From Aspidapion aeneum (Eukaryota; Arthropoda; Insecta; Coleoptera; Brentidae): a stretch of 64,000 nucleotides of DNA. The notes below the pieces were generated by a model. The model ran no database searches, had not been told where the DNA came from, and saw nothing but the letters and a program-made list of their open reading frames with translations. Location of the stretch: assembly GCA_963576565.1 (NCBI GenBank), contig OY755045.1, positions 41,558,409-41,622,408 of the forward strand. The letters run 5' to 3'. The translations under genes were made by a program, and so were the position numbers. Positions 35,747-46,374 of the stretch are shown here, in pieces (the stretch's first letter is position 1; each line of letters starts with the position of its first letter).

Positions 35747-36574
35747 TAGAGATGACTGGAGCAGTAAATTTGCCGGAACAGGTCTGACCTGTTCCGATTT
35801 TTATTATGACCTGTTCCGAAACATCTGCTCCTGCTCCAAACTGTTCCGGACTTTTCAAGGGAAATAAATTGCAACTGTTCCGCATTTTATGAAAGGAACA
35901 ATTTGTTCCTGCAGTGCAGTAACAGATGTGCTGCATGAAATCTAACTATGCGTGTGCTCTGTTATTGGTGTTACAAGGTATATAAATGAGGTACAGGGTG
36001 TTAACCGCTATATCTGGTTGTCGCTTATAACAATTTTATTTTTTTAAATAGAAAAAGAATGCAATTTTTACAAAACGCTTCACTAAAATTATAAAGTGGA
36101 GTTTTTGGTGTTATCAAGTGTTGGGATACCCCATATAGAAAAAAATTATGAGCCACTGTTAAAGATAATCTGCCGTACGTCACACCGCACCCCGCCAACC
36201 CTAGCACCATGCGTGTTGTCTGTCTATCAGCAATTTCTACGAGTTGCCCCAGTGCGCACTAAGCTCGGCACTAAGTGTATTTCTGTCCTTTTTCAAAACA
36301 ATAATTTAGAAAAGGACGAAGATACACCCAGTGTGTGTCTCATAAAGGTTACGTAGCGAGCCTGAGAAAGATGCAGCTAGCTGAAGTGAAGACTCGGAAC
36401 AGGCGTAAAAGCAGGGAGCAAGTTGTTTCTGTTATGTTCTGGCTCTCTCGAAGTTTCCTTGTCACTTCTGCTCCGGCGGAACAACTTGTTCCGGAAATTC
36501 ATACCTGTTCCGACTTGCTCCGGGCACAGACCTGTTCCGAAAAGAACAGGTACTGCTCCGGAGTGCCATCCCTA
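35747..36574. mobile_element. hAT-like element, GGAACAG family, 828 bp
   Basis: TAGAGATG and CATCCCTA are inverted ends. TGGTGGAG is duplicated perfectly outside (35739-35746 and 36575-36582) within an S repeat. Sub-terminal regions hold many ggaacag / ctgttcc copies on both sides (35770-35910 and 36480-36555). The same family encloses the expansion at 48715-52113. Confidence 0.92.
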
Positions 36575-37160
36575 TGGTGGAGTAAAATGGACTAACTAGA
36601 TGGGGCTCGGAATTCTACTTTTCCGGCATTTTACAAAAGGATTTATTTAAGTACTTCTTAAGAAATATTCTTCGTCACTCTGGTCTCGCGTCAAAGCGAA
36701 TAAATCTTTCGCCTTTTACTAAAGATTTCCGTGGCGAGGGACAATATAAATGAGTCTTAAAACAATTTCTAGAGCTTAATCCCAAGGATTGAGCTTTTTC
36801 ATCGAAACGAAACAAAAAATCGTGGAAGATGAGGCGTCCCATCAGATAAATCAACTTTCTTAGATAGAATTTGATTATTTGCGATCTCTTTCTAATTGAT
36901 TTTAATATACTTACCCGAGTAGCATTTAATGCTTCCTATGAATTTGGTAGCCACTTGCTAGTTTCTCGACTGGGCTAATAAAATTGTTTATATGGTGAAG
37001 TAAAATGGACTAGATGGCGCTCGGAATTGTACTTTTCCGGCATTTTATTTTATTTAAGGACTTTTTAAGACATTTTATTCTTTACTCTGGTCTCTCGTCA
37101 AAGCGAATAAATCTTTCGCCTATTACTAAAGATTTCCGTGGCGAGGGACAGTATAAATGA

Positions 37161-37883
37161 TAGTGATGGGCATAATCGGGTAATTTCAATCCTCGAGTAT
37201 CGATCCTCAAGGATTGTAATAATCGGATGATCATTCGTTCGAGGAATCCTCGGCCATAATTTAATGAATGTTTTGTTTTTGACGTTTACTCTCGGCTGTG
37301 TGATTGTGTAACATAGCCCGGAGATTTGCTTTCAGTGCGTTGTTGCCAATAGTTGTCTTCTGGAAAACATAATGGTGTGTAAACAATTAATAATTGATTT
37401 AATTGTTATATAAATAACATTGGTTTGGTTTTTCGTTTTTTTATTTCCCATAAGAATATTTGAAAAACGTCGTTTTGTGGGTTTCTTTAATGATATTTTT
37501 GTTTTGTGACAACTTGGCAACGTTTCAAGCTAAAATGAAATTTCGGGGAACTACACGCTACAAAGGCGGTTTTAGGCTAATCGCCTTATTTTTAATTTTT
37601 ACTCTAGATATAAATAATGATAAAAAAATTATTCTATATAAAATACCTATTTTGAGTGTAATTGAGAATTGAGGAAACTCAATTAGCGATTTAAAATAAT
37701 TAAAAGGTTATGCTTTCCTGAGTCCTCTATACAAAACAAAATGCACGGCAGACGGCACATACGAAATGTCTTAGGCGGTTTCATGTCACGGCACGGAAAT
37801 CATCGAGAAAAATCCTCGAAACATACCGAGGATATCGATCCTCGAATGACCGAGGATTTTTCACTCGAGTGATCCCATCACTA
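37161..37883. mobile_element. hAT-like element in an S repeat, 723 bp
   Basis: TAGTGATGGG / CCATCACTA inverted ends, with a perfect 8-bp duplication ATAAATGA (37153-37160 and 37884-37891). Sub-terminal cgaggat / atcctcg motifs are repeated at both ends. Its ends match those of 23574-26208, so it may be the same superfamily branch. A small frame at 37460-37672 inside has no recognised similarity. Confidence 0.93.
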
Positions 37884-38274
37884 ATAAATGAGTCTTAAAA
37901 CAATTTCTGGAGCTTAATCCCAAGGATTGGGCTTTTTCATCGAAACAAAACAAAAAATCGTGGAAGATTATCAGATATAGAAAACTTTTTAAATAGAACT
38001 TGATTTATTTGCGATCTGTTTCTAATTGATTTTTAATAAGACTTATCTCAATCGTATTTAATGCTTCTTATACATGGTATAGCCACTTGCTAGTTTCACG
38101 ACGGGTCTATAAGCTTCCTATGAATTTGGTAGCACTAATAAAATGGTTTATGTGGTGGAGTAAAATGGACTAAATGGCGCTCGGCATTGTACTTTTCCGG
38201 CATTTTACAAAAGGATTTATTTAAGTACTTTTTAAGACATTTTATTTGTTACTCTGGTCTCTCGCAGCGTTGGG

Positions 38275-38400
38275 TCTACTGATTTTTCAGTAGATCTACT
38301 GCTTTTGGGTCTTTGTCTACTGAATACTGCTTTTACGGTGGAATCTACTACTTTTTTTCGGTTTTCAAGAAATATGAGCAGTTGTTTTTGTTTTTTAGGA
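38275..38400 (+). mobile_element. Truncated left end of a hAT-like element
   Basis: The S repeat stops at ctctggtctctcg and cagcgttgggtctactgatt begins. The next bases (tcagtagatctactg) correspond to tcggtagatctaccg in the element at 43440-44186. No right end of this copy follows nearby. Confidence 0.6.
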
Positions 38401-38949
38401 AAATTTATCAGGTACCTAGTTTGTTACCTATATGATATATTTATAATTTTTGCCTGTGAGAAAATGATATGAAAACGCCCACTTCCGTTAAAACATCTCC
38501 ATGATGTATAATTATTATCTCTCTAGTCTGTGGTCGATTTTGAATTTCGCGATTCTTCGTGGAATGTAAGTGCTCGTCGGGGGATCCCACGGATAATAGA
38601 ACATTAGCCTTTTTTGACGGATTGAATTTGACCTTCGAATGGATGTTATATGTTCGATGATTTGACCAAAGTAAAAGCGGCAAATCAAAAATGGCCGCCG
38701 TCCCCAACGATTATAAACACACAGGATTGCTTATTTCCATTTAACTAATGTTAGCGTCGCTCAGCGAGACGAATAGTGTCTGCTTACGTCACCAACGGAC
38801 CAGTTGCTTTGTTTGTATTCAGAGTTCGTGTGATTTTAAGGTGTTTCTGACGTTTTTACCTCCGTTTTTTTTTGCGTTTTTTCATTTATTTGACGGTGTG
38901 GTTGACTATTTAGGAGGTGAATCTGAGGGTACAGCCGTGCCTCGTCAAG

Positions 38950-39965
38950 TTTACGCGCCGTACCATCTTTTCTTGAAACATTACTTGACCTATCTAAAAC
39001 TCTACTTCGGAATGAGCTACGAATCTTAAATTTTGCACAGTCGTAGATCTCCATGGAGTTAACAATCCCTTCATGTTTAGTTTCATGGAACTCCCAAAAG
39101 TACTGAAGTAGTTACGAAATTTCAAAAAACGTCGAAATTTTCACTCACTCACTCACTCATGTATAGATCATCAAAATTCTACTGTACTTCCAGACATGCT
39201 ACAAAGAGGAAATTTGGCAGACATAAGTCTGCCAAACCCCTGGGAAAAATCAAAATAATTAACTTCCCTCCCCTATAAATGTAAAGTTATGTAAATTAGC
39301 ATTGTCCACTTCCAGAAACGCTAGAAAGCTGAGCTTTTGAAGAAAACGCTAAGATTTTAATTTAATTTCCTTCCCTTTAAATGTAAAGTTATGTAAAATT
39401 AACATTGCCTACTTCCAGGAACACTAGAGAGCTTAGCTTTAGAAGGCTGATAAGAACTATGACAAAACCATAGGAAAATATAAAAAAAACTCAACATTTT
39501 TAATAAGGCATTGCAAAAGTTTTGAACAATATCCCGTATATTTTACTACTTTAAAACTTAAATATTATCCAAATCCTTTAAAAAAGCAGAGAAATCATAA
39601 CAAAAACATTTCATGTAAAAAAAGCCAAGTACGCGAAAGTGGTATTCCGTAAAAAGAATTGAGATAAAAGTAAAGCCAAGTTCTACAATACAAATTTCAA
39701 AATGAATGGTTCTTACTAGCTTGGAAATGTTTTTCTAAACTTGGTTATTACGGCTGCAAATGACTCTTAGGAAATTGAACGTAAAGAGGTTTGGCTGGAA
39801 TAGCAAAGTTTTAAAAAAATTTCCAAACTAGTAAGAACCATTCATTTTGAAATTTGTGTTGTAAACCTTTGCTTTACTTTTATCTCAATTCTTTTTATGG
39901 AAGACCACTTTCGCGTAGTTGGCTGTTTTTTACATGAAATATTTTTGTTATGATAAACCTTTATA
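38950..39965 (+). mobile_element. Foldback repeat family B, copy 2
   Basis: It matches 10290-11110 along its length. This copy has both hairpin arms (39596-39733 and 39830-39960). Confidence 0.8.
39596..39960. repeat. Long hairpin, ~130-bp arms, ~95-base loop
   Basis: The left arm runs from aaatcataacaaaaacattt through gaattgagataaaag to ggttcttactag. The right arm mirrors all these blocks (ctagtaagaacc, cttttatctcaattc, tatttttgttatgat). Confidence 0.88.
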
Positions 39966-40860
39966 AATGTGAATTAAGCGAATTGACATAAAGAAAGCAC
40001 AATTTTTTGTTGAAATAAAAGCTTTGTGTTCCCTCTTTCAGTGTAGAAATATAAATATATATACTTTTATATTATTATATTTATATAAACTTTTAATTTT
40101 TTTTTGATTTTTGGAAACTCCTTGCTCATTAAATTATTCACATTAAAGAAAATTGGTAATTATGCCGCAAACGTACTTCTTTTATTAAACTGATTATTGG
40201 AAAGTTTATTCTGTAGACAATTTCTCCAAGTTTAGTTTCAGAAACATGTTACAGAAGAAGGAGTGAAAACGGACGCTGGGTGGGATAAAAACAACTCATA
40301 ACACAAACAATGTAAATCATTTGAAAAAAAACTTATGAAAATCTATTGATTTAAAGCATAAGAAGTTGAAAAACACATCTTATTTGGCTGTTTTCTCCAA
40401 AAACTGACTGGTTTTTGATATAATAATATAATAAATATTGCAATTTTAGATCTGAAATATCAAATAAATACCTTTTTGTTACTGCATATTATAAGTGTAT
40501 TTTATTATATCGGCAACAAAAACAATAAATTATACATCTAATGATTTAAATTGATTAAACTTTTTAAAAAATCCTACTTCTATTCTAAAACTTTCAACTA
40601 TTTAAAAAATAAACTCCAACGTATCGTCTGGTAGGAAAATTGAGCTCTCAGAGCAAACTCTTGATTTATCAAATCATTTGTTTTGAATAAATGAAATTAT
40701 TAATTATATTTACTAACACGAATAAAAAATTTGTTTGCAAATAAGCAAGAAAAAAGCGGGAAAAACTCACGATTGCTATGTGTATTATATGATGCGCGCT
40801 GAGCAGAGGTCCACTAGTGACGTAAGCAAGGCGCCGCCTACCGCTAAAAGATTCGAGCAA
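39966..40860. other. AT-rich sequence, no gene
   Basis: Apart from homopolymer and TA-rich runs nothing is seen. Confidence 0.5.
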
Positions 40861-40905
40861 ATAGGCAATCCTGTGTGTTTATAATCGTTGCGCCGTCCCG
40901 GCCTT

Positions 40906-41917
40906 TTTGACCATTGACATTTCATTCTATGGTTTAGAAATGTCAAAAGCTTGTCAACCGCGGTTTTTGTTTGTTTTTTTTGCCACAACAAAAATATCAA
41001 CAACGCCATTTTGACACGGCCGTGATAAAGTCAAAGTATAAGTAGGTTTGGTTAGGCTGTCTACCAGTGCTCTACTATTTTACCCTCGTTTTCAATGGTA
41101 ATTTCAAACGAATGACTCTTTCTATTTTGGTTGATTGTGAAATCCAATCTCTAGCTGTTCTAATATCTCTGGAAGATCCCCGCGTCAATTTTTGTCGTCA
41201 CGAATCCACCCTTTTTGTCTTTTTGTGTTTATCACTAAAACTTGCACTGCAAAAAAAAAAACTGTTTTTTTTTCAAAATTTACTGCTTTTTTATCAATGA
41301 CCTACTGCCAGGCGCGTGTCAAACGGCCCCGCAGACCCCGCCACGCGGGGGGGGGGGCGGTAATTGGGGGTCCCCGGGTATCTTTTTTTAATAGTATAAT
41401 TCAGATCTCAAAAATCGTTCTTTAATATACAGATAATAAAAGAATCGAAGGCCACCTACTTTATTGCTGATTTAAACAACTGCACAGTGGAACGTTTGGC
41501 TAATCTAGGTGGAAAAATATTAGTTGTTCCGTTGTTCATATCATATCTAACTTTTGTTTACAAAAATCAGCTGGACCACCAGTGACGTGAAAAATTCGAC
41601 ATATATATATAAGATCCGAACACCGGTCTATTCTATCCACCGTGCTAAAAATAGGGTAGCATTCTGACTGTCATTGTTGCAGTGTTTTATTTTCTATGAT
41701 TTAATAAATTCGCTGGTGTTTTGGTAAGGAAAATTTTATTTTTATATATTTTTGTTGGACTGAAACTTTGGTTTGTGAGAATTTGTATATATTAGTTTTA
41801 TCATTTTCTAATTTTCTACTTAACTACTTTATGACGCAGTATTGAAATTTTGTCGAATTTTGTCGTGTATTTAATTATTTTGTTAGCCTGCAACTCTAAA
41901 AATAGAAAACGTATTAT
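40906..41917. other. No host gene recognised; C/G-rich patch
   Basis: A GC-rich patch with a run of 12 G lies at 41330-41360. A TATA-like run (atatatatataag) lies at 41600-41612, upstream of the Penelope-like fragment. Both are noted without a function. Confidence 0.4.
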
Positions 41918-42253
41918 TTGTGTTTAAGGACATTTGCCCCTGTGGGACGCTACCTAAACAACACATCTAACCACCACCCGTGCCATCGAAAAGGGGTAAT
42001 AAGAACATTGGTAGAGAGGGCGAAAAGAATCTGCGAACCAGAACATCTAGACAAAGAATTTAACCATCTTAAAAACGCCCTCGTAGCAAATGGATACACT
42101 CAAAGCGACATAGATAAATGTATACGACCAAAGCCGAGCACTAGAAGTAACAGTAGCGGTGGACTGAGCAGCCGCGAAGTTACTTCAAGAGCCTTTCTGC
42201 CCTACATCCCTAGAGTGACGGATAGGATCGTATTCTGGGAAAACACAACATAA
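41918..42253 (+). pseudogene. Penelope-like element: region before the nuclease
   Basis: The frame contains GRYLNNTSNHHPCHRKGVIRTLVERAKRICEP, the stretch that in Penelope-like elements follows the RT and precedes the nuclease linker. It then gives DKEFNHLKNALVANGYTQSDIDKCI and LPYIPRVTDRI. The catalytic RT core is absent, so the copy is 5'-truncated. The frame is lost near 42225, where the continuation moves to another frame (42226-42810). Confidence 0.82.
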
Positions 42254-42810
42254 AAACGATCTTCAAGCCATCTAAGAAGATCGAGAACCACCTCAGATCT
42301 GCGAAGGATATAAGGAACCCACTAAGTTCTTCGGGGGTATACCGCATTCCCTGTACCTGTGGAAGTGTCTACATCGGAACAACCAAACGGTCCGTAAACA
42401 CAAGAATCAAAGAACACAAAGCCAACTGTCGACTCGGACATACGGAAAAATCCGCAGTTGCAGACCACACACTAAACAATGAAGACCACCGAATAAAATT
42501 CGAAGACACACAAGTTCTCTGCGCCTCCTCTTCATACTATCCAAGACTCTATAGAGAAGCAATCGAAATTCATAAACACCAGCAGAACTTCAACAGATCT
42601 GAAGAAACCCTTAAAATTAACAGAACATGGGTACCGGTTCTTAAAAACACTAAACGGCTCGCTTATAGCAACAAAACTGAATCTGGGGAAAGTGACCAAT
42701 CACCGACCAGCTCTGATATTCGCCCCGCCCACCATAGCGTATATAACCTGCGCCCGCGACAGTCTAACCACCAGTCTTCGAGAAGCCGACAAACAGTCAA
42801 CATCTCCTGA
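42226..42810 (+). pseudogene. Penelope-like GIY-YIG endonuclease domain
   Basis: In this frame, open for some 190 codons to a TGA at 42808-42810, the translation reads NIKTIFKPSKKIENHLRS, and then GVYRIPCTCGSVYIGTTKRS: the GIY-YIG core (GVY...YIG) with the preceding CxC typical of Penelope nucleases. The conserved Arg (TRIKEHK) and a downstream LYREAIEIHKH helix with the catalytic Glu follow, and then ETLKINRTWVP. It has no Met start of its own because it continues the frame before it. Such nucleases nick target DNA for integration. The domain looks intact, but the protein is truncated and frameshifted. Confidence 0.88.
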
Positions 42811-43261
42811 AGATGCCATCCACTCGAGATGGCGAAACGTCGAGAACGAATTTCCAACGACGACGGCCGAACAGCCCGAAAGCACACCCACCAGGTTACT
42901 TTGTTGTTATAAAATTTGTTGAAACAATTTCGTTAAAAACATACAGTAAAGATACAAATCTTAAAATCTGAATCACCCTATATAAGAGGTAGGTAATATT
43001 GCAAATACTAACTGTTTTTAAAGATTTTATGTTATTTTAAAGCAAAAAAAATCAAGCATTAAAGAGTGTTAATGTGGCTTAAGGGTTGTCCACCTAGATC
43101 TTTAAAAGGTTCCACTGTGAACTGTAGTGTTTTCGCTCGAAAATCGGAATATGGCATCCGTGTTATTTTTCGCCGAAAGATGGTGACAGTGTTGAAATCG
43201 GATCCTTATTTCTCCTTTTCTCTCCAGCAGTTCGGCTTCAAGTGATTTATCCAAACAAAAT
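42811..43261. other. Probable Penelope-like 3' UTR, then spacer
   Basis: agatgccatccactcgagat and gcgaaacgtcgagaacga immediately after the nuclease stop resemble the conserved 3' part of Penelope-like elements. Beyond about 42950 nothing is recognised. Confidence 0.5.
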
Positions 43262-43312
43262 TCACACTCGCGGCTACAGACTAAAATGCACTCTGGCTCC
43301 TTCGGTTTCGCG
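43262..43312. repeat. 51-bp inverted repeat partner of 48473-48528
   Basis: ctcgcggctacagactaaaa and tgcactctggctccttcggt reappear inverted at 48473-48528 with few differences. The two copies are 5.2 kb apart. Confidence 0.85.
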
Positions 43313-43439
43313 GGTTAATTTGAACGTATATTTTTAAAATTCGTAGTAGTACTACGACTACTACGGGGCCTAAGAGGGAAATTTTGGAGTTTGTCTGCAT
43401 TTTTCCGTACCGTAATAAAATTTGGCATAGAGGTAGTAG

Positions 43440-44186
43440 CAGTGTTGCCACCTCTACCGATTTTTCGGTAGATCTACCGAAATACCATAGTTTTCTACCG
43501 ACTTTTTTTTTCAATATAAACTTGTTTTTTTTATACGCCTCGTAATCGCGATTAAAAAAAAAACACCATAAATAAAATATTCTTTTTATGTAAGATCCTT
43601 TGTAGAATAAAAATTTTATTTCAAGCCATTGTTTTTAAAAGTGTATTTATGGCGCCATCTCTTGGATTTTGCTATATACTCAGCCGGCAGCCGCAAGCGG
43701 CATTAAAGATCACGCTATTATAAACCCTAAGATTTTTTTTATAATACTATCTACCTAATAGGGACCTATTGCAATAAAGCCAGGCACAAATTGTGCCGGG
43801 CACTATATTGACAGTTTCACATTATAAGAACAGCTGTCTTCTTTCAAAATAAGGCCATTGTGTATTATAAGAGCCGGAATTAATAGTGACGCCACAAATG
43901 GAAAATAAACGACTGGATTTCTCAATTCGACTTTGGTATGTCAATTTTGAAAGATCAACTGTCAGTTTTTAATGCGAAACTGTCAATATAGTGCCTGGCT
44001 TTATTGCAATAGGTCCCTAGTATGTATCTAATTTTTTTATTTAATTCTTAATTTTGGTATTTTGTCAGTAAAAACAAATCTAAATCTAAATCAATCCAAA
44101 CTATCGATAGTTCTCCAGCACTGCTTGCTACCGATTTTTCTCGAAGCCTTCTACCGAAGACCTCAGGGTCGAGGGTGGCAACACTG
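43440..44186. mobile_element. hAT-like element (CAGTGTTGCCACC ends)
   Basis: CAGTGTTGCCACC at the left and its complement at the right, with a perfect 8-bp duplication GGTAGTAG (43432-43439 and 44187-44194). Sub-terminal tctaccga motifs occur at both ends. It contains the MITE at 43759-44019. No transposase is present. Confidence 0.93.
43759..44019. mobile_element. Nested MITE with long TIRs
   Basis: The left end tagggacctattgcaataaa and further bases (gccaggcac, then actatattgacagtttc) are matched inverted at the right end. The left arm has a 15-base extra segment. TA borders suit a mariner-like origin, but no longer duplication is visible. Confidence 0.8.
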
Positions 44187-44194
44187 GGTAGTAG

Positions 44195-44489
44195 ACACCT
44201 AGAGATGCCATTTTAGAAGAGGTGCTCCGATGGAACCCAGTGCAGGGCCCAGATACAGGGGCGTACTTGAGGTGGGCAAGAAAAAATTTATAAATTAAAT
44301 ATGAAACTCATTTCGCGTACAGTTTTTTGTTTGTTTCACCTTATAGCTTGTAAATCCAAAAAATTTACAAAAAGTAAAGTTTTGAAAACGGTTTTTTTAG
44401 GGGAGGGAGCAAAAGGAACGAAGACAGATATAAATTAAGTCAAAACGTCAAACTGTTCACATGATATATCAAAAACTGACACCTGAAAT
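44195..44489. other. No gene recognised
   Basis: Short spacer between two transposon ends. Confidence 0.45.
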
Positions 44490-44536
44490 GTACAGTCGGG
44501 GACTTAATAAATGGCCGCTGCCGTTTTCAGAAGAGC

Positions 44537-44567
44537 TTCGGTTCGGTTCGGTTCGGTTCGGTTCGGA
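44537..44567 (+). repeat. (TTCGG)n microsatellite
   Basis: Six units of ttcgg or cggtt next to the left TIR. Confidence 0.9.
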
Positions 44568-44894
44568 TGAATTATTGCACTCGTATCGCGCCCTTTTGTT
44601 CCCTCAACTCCACGTTGATCGGCTTTCGCTGTGCACTTTTGTGCAATGCAATTTTTGCTATTGAAATTAATAACTATTTGGAATATTGGCCGATAAACGG
44701 GCAAAGCCATACACGTTTTTTGGATACACTCATTTCTTTTTTTTGCTGATTTCTTGTTTATTAACATAGGATGTGTGTATTCTAGCGGGATTAATACAGA
44801 CTTTTTATTTAAAGACTAATCAAACCTTGTAGAGATATTTTTAATTAATACCTGCTTGTTGTTGTTGTTTAACACCGGAAACGAAAGGTATTAC

Positions 44895-45545
44895 TTTTCG
44901 AAAAAATCCAAAAACAAAAAACGGAAAACGGGAAAACGGAAAAACGGGAAAAAGGGGAAAAGGGAAAAAGGGAAAACAAAAAACCGGAAAACGGGAAAAC
45001 ATGAACATAAAAATGAAAATGAAAACGGAAAAAGGAAAACGGGTAAACGGGACAACGAGTAAACGGGGAATCGAGCAAACGGGTAAACGGACAAACGGGC
45101 AAACAGGTAAACGGGCAAACAGGTAAACGGGCAAACAGGCAAACGGCAAACGGGTAAACGGGCAAACGGGTAAACAACAAACAGGTAAACGGGCATAAGG
45201 GTAAACGGGCAAAGGGGTAAACGAGTAAAGGTGTAAACGGGCAAAGAAGTAAACAGGCAAACGGGCAAGCGGGTAAACGGGCAAACGGGTAAACAAGCAA
45301 ACGGGCAAACGAGTAAACAGGTAAATGGGCAAACGGGTAAACGGGCAAACCAGTAAACAAGCAAACGGGCAAACGGGTAAACGGGCAAACGGCTAAACGG
45401 AACGGGTAAACGGATAATCGGATAAACGGGCAAACGGTTAAACGGGAGAAAGGGAAAACGGGAAACGGAAAACAGAAAATGGAAAACGGGTAAACGTGTA
45501 AACGGATAAACGGGAAAACGGAAAAACAGAAAAACGGAAATACCG
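44895..45545. repeat. Degenerate minisatellite (aaacgggc/taaacggg)n
   Basis: About 650 bases of 7-8-bp units of the form (g/t)aaacggg(c/t), with purer gggaaaacgg units at both edges. All three minus-strand frames stay open for up to 228 codons because the unit contains no stop in that direction. These frames are not genes. Confidence 0.92.
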
Positions 45546-45759
45546 TTACATACATATAAATATTTTTAAAAGTTTAAAGTTAAAAGAATAAAAATCTGAA
45601 TCAAAGTTAAGACAAAATACCCCAAAAATAGTGTTCTTGAGCATCCTGAAGTCGGGGTAGTTACACATTTAAAACAATTCAAATCTTAAAGTAAAGACCG
45701 TCTTCACAGCTGTTTTCGAATCGCCCTTACTCAAATAACCAATTTTTGCTTGTATTTAT

Positions 45760-46374
45760 TAGCTCACACATATACTATACTATAGTAGTGTGAGCTATGG
45801 TGATCCTAATTTTTTCGAGAAAAAAAAAATTGCTCCGATTTCAAATTTTTTTATATATCTTTGCGTTTCAGATGATTTTGAAACTTTTTTGTTGCGCCGT
45901 CTGTCTGTCTGTATGTCTGTCTGTCTGTCTGTATGTCTGTAACGACCAACGCGCATAACTCAAAAACAGCTTGGCCGATTTCAATAAAATTTGGTACCTT
46001 GGCTGGGTCTTGGGTCGAGATGGTCCCATTTAAAAATGAACAAAATCCACCGAACACAAACCAAATAAAAGGGTGGGGATAGATTTCAAAAATTAGAGTT
46101 TATGTGAAAATATGGCGTGTGTGATTTCAAACGAAAGGTAATTTAGTCCGGAGTTCAACAAAAGACATTTTAGTTTTTGTTTTTTTTAAGGGTGGGGTGG
46201 ATTTCAAAAATTTGAGTTTAAGTCAAAACATGGCTTGTGTGGTATCAAACAAAAGGTAATTTAGTGTGGAGTTGAATAAAATATATTTCAGTTTTTAGTT
46301 ATATTAGCTCACACGTACACTATAACTATAGTACCTAGTGTGAGCTTAGGGGCCCATATATTGGCAGAGTATTT
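45760..46374 (-). mobile_element. Hairpin-ended repeat family A, copy 3
   Basis: It has the order of copies 1 and 2 on the opposite strand, with the right hairpin at 45760 and the left hairpin and ggggcccatatattggcaga at 46290-46370. The CAGA tract is short. It lies inside the 44493-46721 element, and its left hairpin is cut by the boundary of the segmental duplication at 46321. Confidence 0.85.

Larger units (their letters stand above)
22930..38274 (+). repeat. S-repeat array (~410-450 bp units), interrupted
   Basis: The unit contains ttcgtcactctggtctctcg, aaagcgaataaatctttcgc, a gattgggcttttt hairpin region, and actagatggcgctcggaatt. Unit starts (ttcgtcac) are seen near 23060, 26209, 26622, 34515, 34875, 35323, 36671 and 37079, and a broken one near 38248. 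Uninterrupted spacings are 408-448 bp. The blocks are separated by hAT-like insertions at 23574-26208, 26697-34053, 35747-36574 and 37161-37883. No protein is encoded. Further S sequence lies at 61090-61193 and 63760-63835. Confidence 0.88.
38690..40905. mobile_element. Region between 24-bp inverted repeats
   Basis: acgattataaacacacagga (start 38708) and its complement (40866-40889) face each other about 2.2 kb apart, with weaker similarity on both sides (gtcccc and tattt). Family B copy 2 lies between. Whether this is one element is uncertain, because no flanking duplication was identified. Confidence 0.45.

Noticed and set aside
41596..41660. TATA-like run as promoter of the Penelope-like frame
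   Set aside because: The fragment is 5'-truncated, so this AT run is more likely flanking sequence. No supporting motif.
42663..42922. Frames on both strands at the end of the Penelope-like nuclease
   Set aside because: Shadows of the nuclease C-terminus and its 3' UTR.
44841..45555. Minus-strand frames of 163-228 codons (LPVYPFARLPV-type repeats)
   Set aside because: An 8-bp unit without stop codons keeps all three frames open. Composition is purely repeat-derived and no start context or homology exists.
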